A DNA stretch of 64,000 nt from Alphaproteobacteria bacterium (GCA_030433005.1 JAUILQ010000013.1:41379-105378); one strand, 5' to 3'; positions 27,378 through 36,808 are shown, counted from the first letter of the stretch. The notes: generated by a model not told the origin, from the sequence alone. Translations and numbers: made by a program.

Positions 27378-27896
27378 TTGCGCAAGAACTCGGCAGCTCT
27401 GAGGCTTTTCGTGACGCACCAGCGGGCGCTCGTCGACTATGCCAGCAGCCTGACCGGAAGCCGCGCACAGGCGGAGGACCTCGTGCAGGAGGCGTGGCTG
27501 CGCTTTGACGAAGCGTCGAAGAGACGCTTCCTCGAGGACGCCAGAGGCTACCTCTATCGGATTGTGCGCAACCTCGCATTGGACAGCAGGCGCCGCGCCG
27601 CTCGTGAGGACCGGCTGATCCTGAGGGACGATTTCGAGCAGGCGACGAATAGCTGCGCCGACCAAACGCCAACGCCGGAGGCCATCGCCCTCCAGAGGGA
27701 GGAGATCCGATTCGTCATGGAGGCGATGGCGGAGTTGCCGGAACGAACGCGCATCGCATTCGAGATGCATCGTTTCGGTGGCGCCAAATTGAGGGAGATT
27801 GCGGCTTTTCTCGACATCTCGGTGTCCCTCGCCAACCTCCTGGTCCTCGACGGCGCGGAGCACTGCAAGCAGCGGCTCGCTAGGGCAAAGCGATGA
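27378..27896 (+). CDS. FecI-type ECF sigma factor
   Basis: An extracytoplasmic-function sigma factor that directs transcription of the adjacent iron-uptake genes. Of its 172 residues, region 2 includes YASSLTGSRAQAEDLVQEAW and the RYLYRIVRN-like GYLYRIVRNLALD. Region 4 includes LPERTRIAFEMHRFGGAKLR and an HTH segment. The preferred start is TTG 27378, which has an AGGGGAA ribosome site and leaves room for the Fur-like box. TTG 27303 would extend it over that box. No ATG is available. Base use is less GC-rich than in the flanking genes. It is followed by FecR in the same direction. Confidence 0.88.
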   Translation: MRKNSAALRLFVTHQRALVDYASSLTGSRAQAEDLVQEAWLRFDEASKRRFLEDARGYLYRIVRNLALDSRRRAAREDRLILRDDFEQATNSCADQTPTPEAIALQREEIRFVMEAMAELPERTRIAFEMHRFGGAKLREIAAFLDISVSLANLLVLDGAEHCKQRLARAKR

Positions 27897-28014
27897 GGGG
27901 TGGCGATTTTTAGAATTGCACCCGCCACCATGCGTTTCGTCTATAGGCCTCTGCCGACGAGGACCGGACACCGCGAAAGCAGCGCCCGGCTCTCGGGAGG
28001 TCCATGAGAAGGGC

Positions 28015-29091
28015 ATGACCGAAGACAGGCACGCGATCGAACGAAAGGCTTCCAGGGAGGCGAGCGGCTGGTTGATCCGCCTCCAGGAGGAGCCTGAGAA
28101 CGTCGAACTGCGCCGGCAGTTCGACGAATGGCTCGTCGATTCCGTCAATGCGACGGCTTGGGCCGAGACCGAGCGGATGTCACGCGCGGTCGCCGGGGGC
28201 TCTCCGGCCCATGCGCAGGACTGGGGGCCCTTCCTCGGGCGGCTGCGGCACGGAGCGGCGGAGGCTGAGGGCTGTCTCGGAGGGCCTTTGCGTCTGCCCT
28301 TGTCCGACGCCACCGACCGCGTTGCCAAGTCCGCTCGCACGCGGGCGACCGTGGCGCGCCCCGACCGGCGCCGGGTTCTCGGACTGGGCGGCCTCGCGGC
28401 CGCCGCCGCAGTGCTGGCCCTGGTCGTCGGCCCGGACCTCGGGCGCTCCCCGGACGCCGACTACGTGACCGGCACGGCCGAAGTCCGCAGCCTGCGACTG
28501 ACCGACGGCAGCCTCGTCACTCTGGCTCCGAAGAGCGCCCTTTCGGTTGGCGGCGCAGGCGATGCGCGCCATGTCCGCCTGCTCGCCGGCGAAGCCTTCT
28601 TCGAGGTGACGGCGGCCCCCGAGCGGCCCTTCCGCGTCGCCGCCGGCGAGGTCCAGGTCACGGTCCTGGGCACGGCCTTCAACGTCAATCGAGGCAAGGC
28701 CGGGGCTGAGGTCGGCGTCGCGCACGGCTCCGTGCGGGTCGACTACGCCGGATCGTTTCCTACCGTCGCGGAGACCCTCGCTGCGGGCGAGTTTCTCCGC
28801 GTCGGCTGGTCCGGGCGCATTGCCAGGGGAGAGCGCCCGGTCTCGCAGGCCGCCGCTTGGCGCCACGACCAGCTGATCGCCCAGGACCAGGCCCTGGGGG
28901 AGGTTCTGGACCGGTTGCGCCGCTACTATGCCGGCGCGATCGTGGTCACCGACGACACCCTGTTGGGACAACCGGTTACGGGCGTCTACGACTTGGCCGA
29001 TCCTGTACGCGCGTTGCGCGGTATCGTCCGCTCCCAGAAGGCGGTGGTCCGCGGGATCACGCCCTGGCTGCTCGTGGTGTCGCGCTTCTGA
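28015..29091 (+). CDS. FecR-family anti-sigma/sigma regulator
   Basis: An inner-membrane protein passing the signal from the outer-membrane receptor to the FecI sigma factor. Of its 358 residues, the N-terminal cytoplasmic FecR_N part includes ASGWLIRLQEEPENVELRR and FDEWL. One membrane segment follows (about residues 122-142, GLGGLAAAAAVLALVVG). The periplasmic FecR domain contains RLTDGSLVTLAPKSALSV and FEVTAAPERPFRV. A C-terminal STN-like lobe ends the protein. ATG 28015 gives the family start after a GAGAAGGG site. It lies 118 bp after fecI and precedes the STN-type receptor, so the three form a complete cell-surface signalling set. Confidence 0.9.
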   Translation: MTEDRHAIERKASREASGWLIRLQEEPENVELRRQFDEWLVDSVNATAWAETERMSRAVAGGSPAHAQDWGPFLGRLRHGAAEAEGCLGGPLRLPLSDATDRVAKSARTRATVARPDRRRVLGLGGLAAAAAVLALVVGPDLGRSPDADYVTGTAEVRSLRLTDGSLVTLAPKSALSVGGAGDARHVRLLAGEAFFEVTAAPERPFRVAAGEVQVTVLGTAFNVNRGKAGAEVGVAHGSVRVDYAGSFPTVAETLAAGEFLRVGWSGRIARGERPVSQAAAWRHDQLIAQDQALGEVLDRLRRYYAGAIVVTDDTLLGQPVTGVYDLADPVRALRGIVRSQKAVVRGITPWLLVVSRF

Positions 29092-29244
29092 GAGGCCGCG
29101 CAAAGGGCGGAGCCCGCTGTCAGAATTTTTTGGAAGGCCACTGTCCGGCAGCGTTTCGTGACCAGGGGGCGCAATTGCGTTGCATTCGCACACATGCGGA
29201 GGCGGCGTCGTGCCCGGTCAGACAACGCAGGACGGAGAACGAAG

Positions 29245-31746
29245 GTGGCACTGTGGGCAGGGACGCGTTGGGCGAACAACGAGACGCGGGTGGCGATCGC
29301 AGCCGCATTGATGACAACCATGCTGGCTTCCGCCGCTGCGACGCCCTCGGCGCGCGCGCAGGACGCGGGGAGTGCCCGCGACCGGCAGCCCGCGGTGGGC
29401 CTCGCCCAATTGTCCGCCGAACGGGCTTTCGACATTCCAGCTCAGCCCTTGACGACGGCGCTGACGCTGTTCGGCCAGCAGGCCGGCCTTCAGATCACCG
29501 TCCACGGCACTCTGCCGCGCGGAACTCGAGCACCGGGCATTCGCGGCACGATGACCAGCGAGGCGGCGCTGTCCCGTCTGCTCGCGGGCAGCGGCTTGGT
29601 CTACGTGGTCGAGGGCGACTCCACCGTCGCGATCGAGAAGCCCGGACAGGGCGGCGCCGATGGCGCCACCATGCTCGGCCCGGTCACGGTGGAGGGGACC
29701 GCTGAGTCGCCCTACGGCCCCGTCGACGGCTATGTCGCCACGCGCAGTGCGACCGGCACCAAGACCGACACGCCGTTGATCGAGACCCCGCAATCCATAT
29801 CCGTGATCACGCGGGACCAGATGGACGCGCGCGCTGTCCGCGACATCGGCGAGACGGTTCAGTATACGGCCGGAGTCCGATCCAATCTGCAGGGCGAGTC
29901 CTCGGGCCTTGGCGGCAGCAGCATCTCGATCCGTGGGTTCGGCGGCAACGGTACCGCCGGCGCGTCGTTCAGCGAGTACGTCGACGGCCTGAGGATCGGC
30001 GGCACGAACTTCGCCGTGGCGGGGTTCGAGCCCTACCTCTTCGAGCGCATCGAGGTGCTGAAGGGTCCGAGTTCGGTACTCTACGGGCAGAGCACCCCTG
30101 CTGGCGTCGTCAATCACGTCAGCAAGCGGCCGCCGGTGGAGCCGCTGCGCGAGATCCGGGTCGGAGGCGGAAGCTTCGACCGCAAGGAAGGCGCCTTCGA
30201 CCTGGGCGGCGCACTTGACGACGGGGAGCGGGTGCTGGTGCGTCTCACCGGGCTCTTCATGGACAGCGACGGGCAGACCGACTTCACCTCGCGACAGAGG
30301 AAGGCCATCGCACCGGCGATAACCTGGCAGCCGAGCGACGAGACGACTCTTACCTTGCTTTCCTCCTACCAGGAGGACGATTTCGCCGGCGGCTTCGTCA
30401 ACGGCCTGCCCGCCCAGGGCACGGTGCTCACAAACCCCAACGGCAAGCTTCCGGTCGACTTCTACCAGGGCGATCCGAACTTCAACCAGTGGGACAGGAC
30501 CCAGTACTCCCTAGGCTACCAGTTCGAGCATCGCTTCAACGACACCTGGGAGGTTCGCCAGAATCTCCGGTACCGCCATAACGATCTGGATCTGAAGGCG
30601 GTCTACGGCAGCTCCCTGCAGGCCGATCTGCGGACCCTGAACCGCTCTGCCTTCAGCGCCGTCGAGCACTCGGACGACTTCACGCTCGACAACCAGGCCG
30701 AGGCGGCTTTCGCCACCGGTCCGCTCGACCACACCGTTCTGGTCGGCCTCGACTACCAGCGGCTCTCGAAGGATACGCTGCGCGGCTTCGCCGCCGCTCC
30801 GACGCTGGACATCTTCGACCCGGTCTACCACCAGACGATCGGCGACCCGCCGATCTACCAGGACGTCGATACCCTGCAGAACCAGGTCGGCATCTACGCG
30901 CAGGACCAGGTCAAGTTCGGTGGCTGGATACTCACGCTGGGCGGTCGCCACGACTGGGCCGAAAGCGACACGACCAACAATCTCACCGGCGTCACCACGG
31001 AGCGCGCCGACACCGCGTTCACCGGCCGCCTCGGCCTCGGCTATGTCTTCGAGAACGGCATCGCCCCGTACCTCAGCTACTCGGAGTCGTTCGAGCCGAC
31101 CAGCGGCGTCGACTTCTCCGGCGATCCCTTCGATCCCACGACCGGCACGCAGTACGAGCTGGGCGTCAAGTTTCAGCCCCCCGGCTTCAACAGCTTCGTC
31201 ACGCTGTCCGGCTTCCAGTTGACGCAGCAGAACGTCCTCACGGCCGATTCGCAGAACCCGGGCTTCAGCGTCCAGACCGGCGAGATCCGCTCCCGAGGTA
31301 TCGAACTGGAGGGCGTCGCGAGCTTGTCCCCGGGCCTGGACGTGACCGCGGCCTACACCTTCCTCGACGCCGAGGTGACGGAGAGCAACGACGGCACGGT
31401 CGGGAACAGGCCGGCGGCGATCCCGACGCACTGGGCGTCGATCTGGGCCGACTACACGCTGCCGGCCGGGGGGCAATTCGCCGGGCTCGGGCTCGGCGCC
31501 GGTGTCCGCTACGTCGGCTCCAGCTACGGCGACGAGGCCAACAGCTTCGAGGTGCCGGGCTACACCCTGCTCGACGCTGCCGTCCACTACGACCTCGGTG
31601 GTGTGACGTCCGACCTCGACGGGTGGCGGCTCTCGGTGAACGCGAGCAACCTGCTCGACGAGGAATATGCGACCTGCAACTTCAGCACGCGCTGCTACTA
31701 CGGTCTCGGGCGCTCGGTGATCGCGACGCTCCGGATCCGCTGGTGA
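29245..31746 (+). CDS. TonB-dependent siderophore receptor with STN signalling domain
   Basis: An outer-membrane ferric-siderophore transporter and transducer. From GTG 29245 (GGAG site upstream) it has 833 residues and a normal signal peptide ending near PSARA-QDAG. GTG 29158 would give a long Arg-rich leader and is less likely. The STN domain (about residues 50-105, FDIPAQPLTTALTLFGQQAG) lets it signal to FecR. The plug follows (IETPQSISVITRDQMDAR, then FERIEVLKGPSSVLYGQ), then the 22-strand barrel ending in the aromatic VIATLRIRW. No siderophore synthesis or ABC importer genes are nearby, so it probably uses a scavenged siderophore. Confidence 0.93.
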   Translation: MALWAGTRWANNETRVAIAAALMTTMLASAAATPSARAQDAGSARDRQPAVGLAQLSAERAFDIPAQPLTTALTLFGQQAGLQITVHGTLPRGTRAPGIRGTMTSEAALSRLLAGSGLVYVVEGDSTVAIEKPGQGGADGATMLGPVTVEGTAESPYGPVDGYVATRSATGTKTDTPLIETPQSISVITRDQMDARAVRDIGETVQYTAGVRSNLQGESSGLGGSSISIRGFGGNGTAGASFSEYVDGLRIGGTNFAVAGFEPYLFERIEVLKGPSSVLYGQSTPAGVVNHVSKRPPVEPLREIRVGGGSFDRKEGAFDLGGALDDGERVLVRLTGLFMDSDGQTDFTSRQRKAIAPAITWQPSDETTLTLLSSYQEDDFAGGFVNGLPAQGTVLTNPNGKLPVDFYQGDPNFNQWDRTQYSLGYQFEHRFNDTWEVRQNLRYRHNDLDLKAVYGSSLQADLRTLNRSAFSAVEHSDDFTLDNQAEAAFATGPLDHTVLVGLDYQRLSKDTLRGFAAAPTLDIFDPVYHQTIGDPPIYQDVDTLQNQVGIYAQDQVKFGGWILTLGGRHDWAESDTTNNLTGVTTERADTAFTGRLGLGYVFENGIAPYLSYSESFEPTSGVDFSGDPFDPTTGTQYELGVKFQPPGFNSFVTLSGFQLTQQNVLTADSQNPGFSVQTGEIRSRGIELEGVASLSPGLDVTAAYTFLDAEVTESNDGTVGNRPAAIPTHWASIWADYTLPAGGQFAGLGLGAGVRYVGSSYGDEANSFEVPGYTLLDAAVHYDLGGVTSDLDGWRLSVNASNLLDEEYATCNFSTRCYYGLGRSVIATLRIRW

Positions 31747-32090
31747 CGGGAACCGCCGGCCGCGACGCGCGGGTCGTCAGGCCACGGTCGCGGCCGACAG
31801 TCGTCAGGACAGGGCGGGTCTGGCCGAGCACGGCTGCGCGCGTCGTGGTCGCTGTGTTCGGCGGCTACGCCCTTGCCGCGGCTGTCGGCGCCTGCCTCGC
31901 GGTCCTGCTGCCGATCACGCGTTCCGACGCGGTGCTCGTCGGCACCCTGGCGAGCGGCCTCGTCTACGTCGCGAGCGTCATCTGGGTCTTCGCGGCGGCG
32001 AGCGTCCGGCGCGCTCTGGTCAGGCTGATTCTCTCTGTCGCGGTACTGGGCGGCGGCATCCTGCTCTCGCGGCTCGCGGCAGGCCAGTGA
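31743..32090 (+). CDS. DUF3649-like small membrane protein of the receptor cassette
   Basis: A 115-residue protein starting at GTG 31743, which overlaps the receptor stop (GTGA). After a basic N-terminus it has three hydrophobic segments, including FGGYALAAAVGACLAVLLP and GLVYVASVIWVFAAA. The layout and position between a TonB receptor and a PepSY protein fit the DUF3649 family. Genes of this group in Pseudomonas (the fpvGHJK type) help remove iron from the siderophore in the periplasm. The role here is inferred from the cassette. Confidence 0.75.
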   Translation: MTGTAGRDARVVRPRSRPTVVRTGRVWPSTAARVVVAVFGGYALAAAVGACLAVLLPITRSDAVLVGTLASGLVYVASVIWVFAAASVRRALVRLILSVAVLGGGILLSRLAAGQ

Positions 32091-33676
32091 TGGGCAGCTT
32101 CCGACAGTCGATGGCGTGGCTGCACACCTGGTCGGGCCTAGTCGTCGGCTGGCTGCTGTTCGCCATCTTCCTGACCGGGACCGCCAGCTTCTTCCGACAG
32201 GAGATCTCGCTGTGGATGCGGCCCGAGCTGCCGGCTCCGGGCAACGCGTCGGATGCCGCAGCCCTTGCCCTGGACCGGCTGCAGCTGATCGCTCCGGACG
32301 CCCGCCGCTGGCTCGTCGACCTGCCGGACGAGCGCGACCCGCTCACCCATCTCTATGTCTGGCGCGACGGCGGCCGGCTGCCGGCCTTCGAGCGGGAGGC
32401 GTTGGATGCGGCCACCGGACAGCCGTCAACGGCGCGCGCCACCTATGGTGGCGATTTCCTCTACTACTTTCATTTCGACCTCCACATGCCCTCGATCTGG
32501 GGCCGCCTGATCGTCGGCGCGGCGGCGGTCACGATGCTCGTCGCCCTGGTCAGCGGGGTGATCATCCATCGCCGCATATTCAGGGACTTCTTCACCTTCC
32601 GGCCCGGGTCGGCGGCGCGGCGGGCTTGGCTCGACGGGCACAACCTCTTGGCGGTGCTCGCTCTGCCGTTTCACTTCGTGATTACCTACACGGGCTTGGT
32701 CACGCTGATGTTCCTCTACATGCCCTGGGGGATCGACGCCGCCTACATGGGGGACCGCCAAGCCTTTCTAACGGAGGCTTCGCTCGCCACCTCCAGCCCG
32801 CCCGCGGCCGGGGTCCCGGCCCCGCTGGCGCCGATCGGGCCGTTGCTGGAGAGGGCATCGCGCCGCTGGGACGGCGACGCCTTGGGACGGATCGACGTCC
32901 ACAGGCCCGGCGATGCCAACGCACTGATCGAGCTGACCGTGTCGGGCTCCGCCGGTCTCGCGCATCGGCACAGGCAGATCACCTTCGACGGCGTCACTGG
33001 CGCGTTGCTGATCGACAGCGACCCGGGCGGAGCAAGAGAGGTCTATGCGGTGCTCTACGGCCTCCACCTGGGGCGCTTCGCCGACCCGCCGCTGCGCTGG
33101 CTGTACTTCGTCTCCGGCCTGGCCGGCACGGCGATGATCGGGAGCGGGCTCGTGCTCTGGGTCGCCAAGCGCCGGCCGAAGCCGGTGGAAGGGGGAAGGG
33201 CGAGCTTCGGACACCGGCTTGTGGAAGCCCTCAACATCGCCGCAATCGCCGGACTGCCGATCGCCGTCGCGAGCTTTTTCTGGGCCAACCGGCTCGTCCC
33301 GGTCGGCCTGTCCGAGCGAGCCGACTGGGAAGTCGGATGCTTCTTCGCAGCCTGGGCGGTAACGGCCGGCCATGCCGCGCTCCGGCCACCGGCCCGCGCT
33401 TGGCTCGAGCAGTTCACGATCGCCACCCTGATGTTCGCTCTGCTGCCGCTGCTCAATGGTCTGACCGGAGGGACTCACCTCGTGGACAGCCTGTCGCAGG
33501 GGCGCTGGGTGCTCGCTGGATTCGATCTTGCGATGTTGGCCACCGGTTTCGGCTTCGCGGGCGTCGCGTCGGTCTTGGCGCGGCGGGCGCGTGCCCCGTC
33601 GAAGATCCGGGAGGGAGCGGGCAGGTCGGGCCGGGAACGAATGGGCGCCGAAGCGATCGAGCGCCGGTCCCGGTGA
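32090..33676 (+). CDS. PepSY-associated membrane protein, FpvG-like ferric-siderophore reductase
   Basis: A 528-residue inner-membrane protein. Membrane segments occur at about residues 10-33 (WSGLVVGWLLFAIFLTGTAS), 140-165, 185-215 and in the C-terminal third. Conserved His residues are seen in WLHTWSG, FHFDLHMPS, IIHRRIF and GHNLL, suitable for heme or metal binding. PepSY-type proteins of this length beside siderophore receptors include FpvG, which reduces ferripyoverdine iron. ATG 32090 overlaps the upstream stop (TGATG); GTG 32087 is an alternative three bases upstream. Its 3' end overlaps the DUF3325 gene. Confidence 0.87.
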   Translation: MGSFRQSMAWLHTWSGLVVGWLLFAIFLTGTASFFRQEISLWMRPELPAPGNASDAAALALDRLQLIAPDARRWLVDLPDERDPLTHLYVWRDGGRLPAFEREALDAATGQPSTARATYGGDFLYYFHFDLHMPSIWGRLIVGAAAVTMLVALVSGVIIHRRIFRDFFTFRPGSAARRAWLDGHNLLAVLALPFHFVITYTGLVTLMFLYMPWGIDAAYMGDRQAFLTEASLATSSPPAAGVPAPLAPIGPLLERASRRWDGDALGRIDVHRPGDANALIELTVSGSAGLAHRHRQITFDGVTGALLIDSDPGGAREVYAVLYGLHLGRFADPPLRWLYFVSGLAGTAMIGSGLVLWVAKRRPKPVEGGRASFGHRLVEALNIAAIAGLPIAVASFFWANRLVPVGLSERADWEVGCFFAAWAVTAGHAALRPPARAWLEQFTIATLMFALLPLLNGLTGGTHLVDSLSQGRWVLAGFDLAMLATGFGFAGVASVLARRARAPSKIREGAGRSGRERMGAEAIERRSR

Positions 33677-33972
33677 TCGAACTCGGGGCCTTCCTGACGG
33701 CCTTCGCCGGCTTCCTGTCGCTCGCCCTGGCGATGCGGCGGCATGAGCAGCAGCTCTGCCACCATACCCTGTCCGACCTTACGCGCCAGCTTCTGCGGCT
33801 GGCCGGATTCGTTGGCCTAACCGCGTCGCTGGCCCTATGCGTTGCACGATCCGGATGGGCGGTGGGCCCCGTGCTCTGGCTCGGCCTGCTCACCCTGGCG
33901 GCCTTGTCCGTCGTCGCCCTGCTGACATGGCCGTTGCAGGGGGATCGTTCGCAGCGCGACCGGCGGGGATGA
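33673..33972 (+). CDS. DUF3325-like small membrane protein (FpvH-like position)
   Basis: A 99-residue protein from GTG 33673, overlapping the PepSY gene stop (GTGA). It has three hydrophobic segments: one at the N-terminus ([17 protein letters not shown]), one around residues 40-58, and one at about 65-88. A conserved-looking MRRHEQQL lies between the first two. This fits DUF3325, which follows PepSY genes in receptor cassettes. It closes the iron-uptake insert; the DNA after it returns to the usual very high GC. Confidence 0.75.
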   Translation: MIELGAFLTAFAGFLSLALAMRRHEQQLCHHTLSDLTRQLLRLAGFVGLTASLALCVARSGWAVGPVLWLGLLTLAALSVVALLTWPLQGDRSQRDRRG

Positions 33973-34239
33973 TCGCAGGCCGCCCCAGCGGCCGCACCGC
34001 CTTGCCTCGACCTTCGGGAAGGCGATCGCGCGCTTCGGCGAAGAGAGCATTCGGAGGTTCTCGTTCAGGAGCGCTATATGTCGCAAGCTCGGTCGACGTC
34101 GCTGACGGCTCCAGCGGAGCGGGCGGTTCGAGGGTGCGGGCTGCGCCGAACTCGGCGTCGGGCCGGGACGGGACGCCCCGGGGTGGCGAGGGGATGCGAT
34201 TCGATGGCAGAAGGACGCCTGCAACCGCGAGAGCAGCCC

Positions 34240-34743
34240 ATGATCGACGTCGGCTACGTCCGCACCATGGCGGCCTACAACGCCTGGCAGAACCGCAGCC
34301 TCTATCGCTGCGCGTCCGCCCTCTCCGAGGAGGAGCGATGGCGCGAGCGGGGCGCCTTCTTCGGCTCGATCCAGGCCACGCTCAATCACCTGCTCTGGGG
34401 CGACTCGATCTGGCTCAGCCGCTTCGCCGGCACGCCGGCGCCCGCGGTCGGCATCGCCGAGTCCGGCAGGCTGCACGAGTCCTGGGAGGGTCTCTGCGCC
34501 GAGCGCGTCGCGCTGGACGACCGCCTGATCGACTGGGCGGAGAGGCTCGACCCGGCCTGGCTGGAGGGCGAGCTCGGCTGGCACTCGCGCGCCGTCGGCC
34601 GGGAGCTGCGCCGGCCGAAGGCGCTGCTCGTCGCCCACCTCTTCAACCACCAGACCCACCACCGGGGCCAGGTGCACTGCCTGCTGACCCAGGCCGGCCA
34701 GCGGCCCGACGACACCGACCTGATGCTGCTCGAGCCGGCCTGA
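34240..34743 (+). CDS. DinB-family metal-binding four-helix protein
   Basis: A 167-residue DinB/YfiT-like protein. The three metal His positions are visible in [13 protein letters not shown] and [13 protein letters not shown] (spacing typical of DinB). ATG 34240 is chosen because it gives the family start ([18 protein letters not shown]); upstream in-frame sequence is Arg-rich and looks non-coding. Related enzymes are thiol-dependent transferases or hydrolases, and the natural substrate is usually unknown. It lies between the iron cassette and hfq. Confidence 0.87.
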   Translation: MIDVGYVRTMAAYNAWQNRSLYRCASALSEEERWRERGAFFGSIQATLNHLLWGDSIWLSRFAGTPAPAVGIAESGRLHESWEGLCAERVALDDRLIDWAERLDPAWLEGELGWHSRAVGRELRRPKALLVAHLFNHQTHHRGQVHCLLTQAGQRPDDTDLMLLEPA

Positions 34744-34928
34744 AGACGCGCCCTCGCCTTTGCTTCGCCATTGCCAGTCGTCATAAGCTGTGCGTTCTTG
34801 CCGGTTCGTGTCGGAAGGACCACATGAGCCCGGCGTCCGCGTGCCGCTGTCGCACACCCCGTCAGAAGCCGCCTGAAAACGGCCCAACAACGATCAACGA
34901 ACACAAAGAAACACAGGGGGTTCACTCC

Positions 34929-35189
34929 ATGGCTGCCGACAAATCCCAGAACGTTCAGGACGTCTTTCTCAATCACATCCGGAAGAACAAGATCCCGGTG
35001 ACCGTCTTCCTGGTGAACGGCGTGAAGCTGCAGGGCATCGTCACCTGGTTCGACAATTTCTGCGTCCTGCTGCGCCGCGACGCGCACTCGCAGCTGGTCT
35101 ACAAGCACGCCATCTCGACAGTCATGCCGGCCGCCCCGATCCAGCTGTTCGAGGGCAACGACAAGGAGGAGCCGTCTGGCGACGCCTGA
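34929..35189 (+). CDS. hfq: RNA chaperone Hfq
   Basis: A hexameric Sm-like RNA chaperone that pairs small RNAs with mRNAs. Of its 86 residues, the Sm1 part is [20 protein letters not shown] and the Sm2 part is [10 protein letters not shown]. The C-terminal tail is short and acidic, typical of alphaproteobacteria. ATG 34929 follows an ACAGGGGG ribosome site and a less GC-rich leader of about 185 bp that probably holds the promoter. Inside its last codons is an AGGAGG site serving hflX. Confidence 0.97.
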   Translation: MAADKSQNVQDVFLNHIRKNKIPVTVFLVNGVKLQGIVTWFDNFCVLLRRDAHSQLVYKHAISTVMPAAPIQLFEGNDKEEPSGDA

Positions 35190-36663
35190 AGACACCGACG
35201 GCCCGGCGCCCGAGGGCGCCGAGACGCCGCGCCGCAGCCGCCGGCGCACCGAGACCCCGAGCGAGGCGACCCGCAGCGGATCCACTGGCAGTGCGTCCAC
35301 CCGCCGGGCGCCGGAGCGTGCGCTCGTCGTGCATCCCGACCGCCAGGACCGCGACGCGCCGCTGCGCGACGCCGAGGCCCGCCTCGCCGAGGCGGTCGGC
35401 CTGAGCCGGGCGATCGCCCTCGACATCGTCGCCTCCGAGGTCGTCTCGGTCGGCCAGCCCAAGCCGGCGACGCTGTTCGGCAGCGGCCAGGTCGAGCGGC
35501 TGCACGACCTCGTCGCCGAGCGGAAGATCGAGATCGCCATCGTCGACGCCCAGCTGACGCCGGTGCAGCAGCGCAACCTCGAGAAGGCGCTCGACTGCAA
35601 GGTCATCGACCGCACCGGCTTGATCCTGGAGATCTTCGGCGAGCGCGCGCGCACCAAGGAGGGCCAGCTGCAGGTCGAGCTGGCCGCGCTCAGCTACCAG
35701 CGCTCGCGGCTCGTGCGCTCCTGGACCCACCTCGAGCGCCAGCGCGGCGGCGCCGGCTTCATGGGCGGCCCGGGCGAGCGCCAGATCGAGCTCGACCGCC
35801 GGCTCATCGACGAGCGCATCGTGCGCCTGAAGAAGGACCTGGAGCAGGTCCGCCGGACCCGCGGCCTGCACCGCGGCGCGCGCCAGCGCGTGCCCTATCC
35901 GGTGGTCGCGCTGGTCGGCTACACCAACGCCGGCAAGTCGACGCTGTTCAACCGCATGACCCGCGCCGAGGTGCGCGCCGAGGATCTGCTGTTCGCGACT
36001 CTCGACCCGACCATGCGGCGCCTGACGCTGCCCTCGGGGCAGCTGGTCATCCTGTCCGACACCGTCGGCTTCGTCAGCGAGTTGCCGACCCAGCTGGTCG
36101 CCGCCTTCCGGGCGACGCTGGAGGAGGTGCTGGAGGCCGACCTGGTGCTGCACGTGCGCGACATCGCCCATGCCGACAGCGAGGCGCAGAAGGCCGACGT
36201 CGAGGCCGTGCTCGCCGACCTCGGCCTGCCCGTCGAGGAGGACGACGAGGAGGCGCCGCTGCAGGTGCTCAACAAGATCGACCTGCTGGAGCCGGAGGCG
36301 CGCGACGTGCTGCTCGAGCGCTGCAGCCGCCAGCCGAACAGCGTCGCGGTCTCGGCCTCGAGCGGGCAGGGGCTGGAGGCGCTGCTCGAGGCGATCGAGA
36401 CGCGTCTCGCGCGCCACGAAGAGGTGCTCGAGCTCGAGGTCGACCTGGCCGACGGCGCGGAGCTCGCCTGGCTCTACCGCCATGGCCGGGTGATGGCGCG
36501 CCACGACGAGGGCGAGCGCGCCAGCCTGACGGTCTCCTTCGACGCTATGAACCGGGCGCGCTACGAGCGGCGCCGGCTCGAGGCGGGCGGGGCAGGCGGG
36601 CCCGGGACCCGCCGCAGCGGGTCTGGCCGTCGCAACGGGGATTCAGCGGGCGAATCCCGCTAG
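35176..36663 (+). CDS. hflX: GTPase HflX, probable CTG start
   Basis: A ribosome-associated GTPase that splits stalled ribosomes. The G-domain motifs are [13 protein letters not shown] (P-loop), DTVGF and NKID. The N-terminal HflX domain contains [14 protein letters not shown] and the [12 protein letters not shown] loop. The first ordinary start, GTG 35329, falls inside the conserved-looking ALVVHPDRQ segment. The frame is open further upstream to CTG 35176, which has a perfect AGGAGG site 6 bases before it, inside the hfq end. That start gives 495 residues with a Thr/Arg/Glu-rich leader. The hfq-hflX overlap is common in alphaproteobacteria. Confidence 0.93.
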   Translation: MATPEDTDGPAPEGAETPRRSRRRTETPSEATRSGSTGSASTRRAPERALVVHPDRQDRDAPLRDAEARLAEAVGLSRAIALDIVASEVVSVGQPKPATLFGSGQVERLHDLVAERKIEIAIVDAQLTPVQQRNLEKALDCKVIDRTGLILEIFGERARTKEGQLQVELAALSYQRSRLVRSWTHLERQRGGAGFMGGPGERQIELDRRLIDERIVRLKKDLEQVRRTRGLHRGARQRVPYPVVALVGYTNAGKSTLFNRMTRAEVRAEDLLFATLDPTMRRLTLPSGQLVILSDTVGFVSELPTQLVAAFRATLEEVLEADLVLHVRDIAHADSEAQKADVEAVLADLGLPVEEDDEEAPLQVLNKIDLLEPEARDVLLERCSRQPNSVAVSASSGQGLEALLEAIETRLARHEEVLELEVDLADGAELAWLYRHGRVMARHDEGERASLTVSFDAMNRARYERRRLEAGGAGGPGTRRSGSGRRNGDSAGESR

Positions 36664-36689
36664 CCCAGGGATTTCCTCGGCTGCGCCGG

Positions 36690-36718
36690 TTGACAGCTCC
36701 AGATACCGTGCTTATTCA
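36690..36718 (+). promoter_or_regulatory. Sigma-70-type promoter of groESL
   Basis: TTGACA (36690-36695), a 17-bp spacer, then TATTCA (36713-36718). The -35 is a perfect consensus and the spacing is ideal. The CIRCE operator begins 6 bp after the -10, over the expected transcription start, which supports the assignment. Confidence 0.8.
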
Positions 36719-36723
36719 CAGCG

Positions 36724-36750
36724 TTAGCACTCGCATCGTGCAAGTGCTAA
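36724..36750. promoter_or_regulatory. CIRCE operator (HrcA site) before groES
   Basis: TTAGCACTC, nine bases, AAGTGCTAA. This matches the CIRCE consensus (TTAGCACTC-N9-GAGTGCTAA) with one changed base in the right arm. HrcA binding here represses groESL until heat or misfolded protein titrates it. The hrcA gene itself is not in the window. Confidence 0.93.
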
Positions 36751-36808
36751 CGGCCGCTCCCCGCGGGGCGCGCCGGCGTCAACCGGGCAGGGCCAGGGGA
36801 GAATCTCG

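Noticed and set aside
27229..34239. Integrase, transposase, tRNA or direct repeats bounding the iron cassette
   Set aside because: Nothing of the kind could be seen at either edge, so it is called an insert on gene order and base use only.
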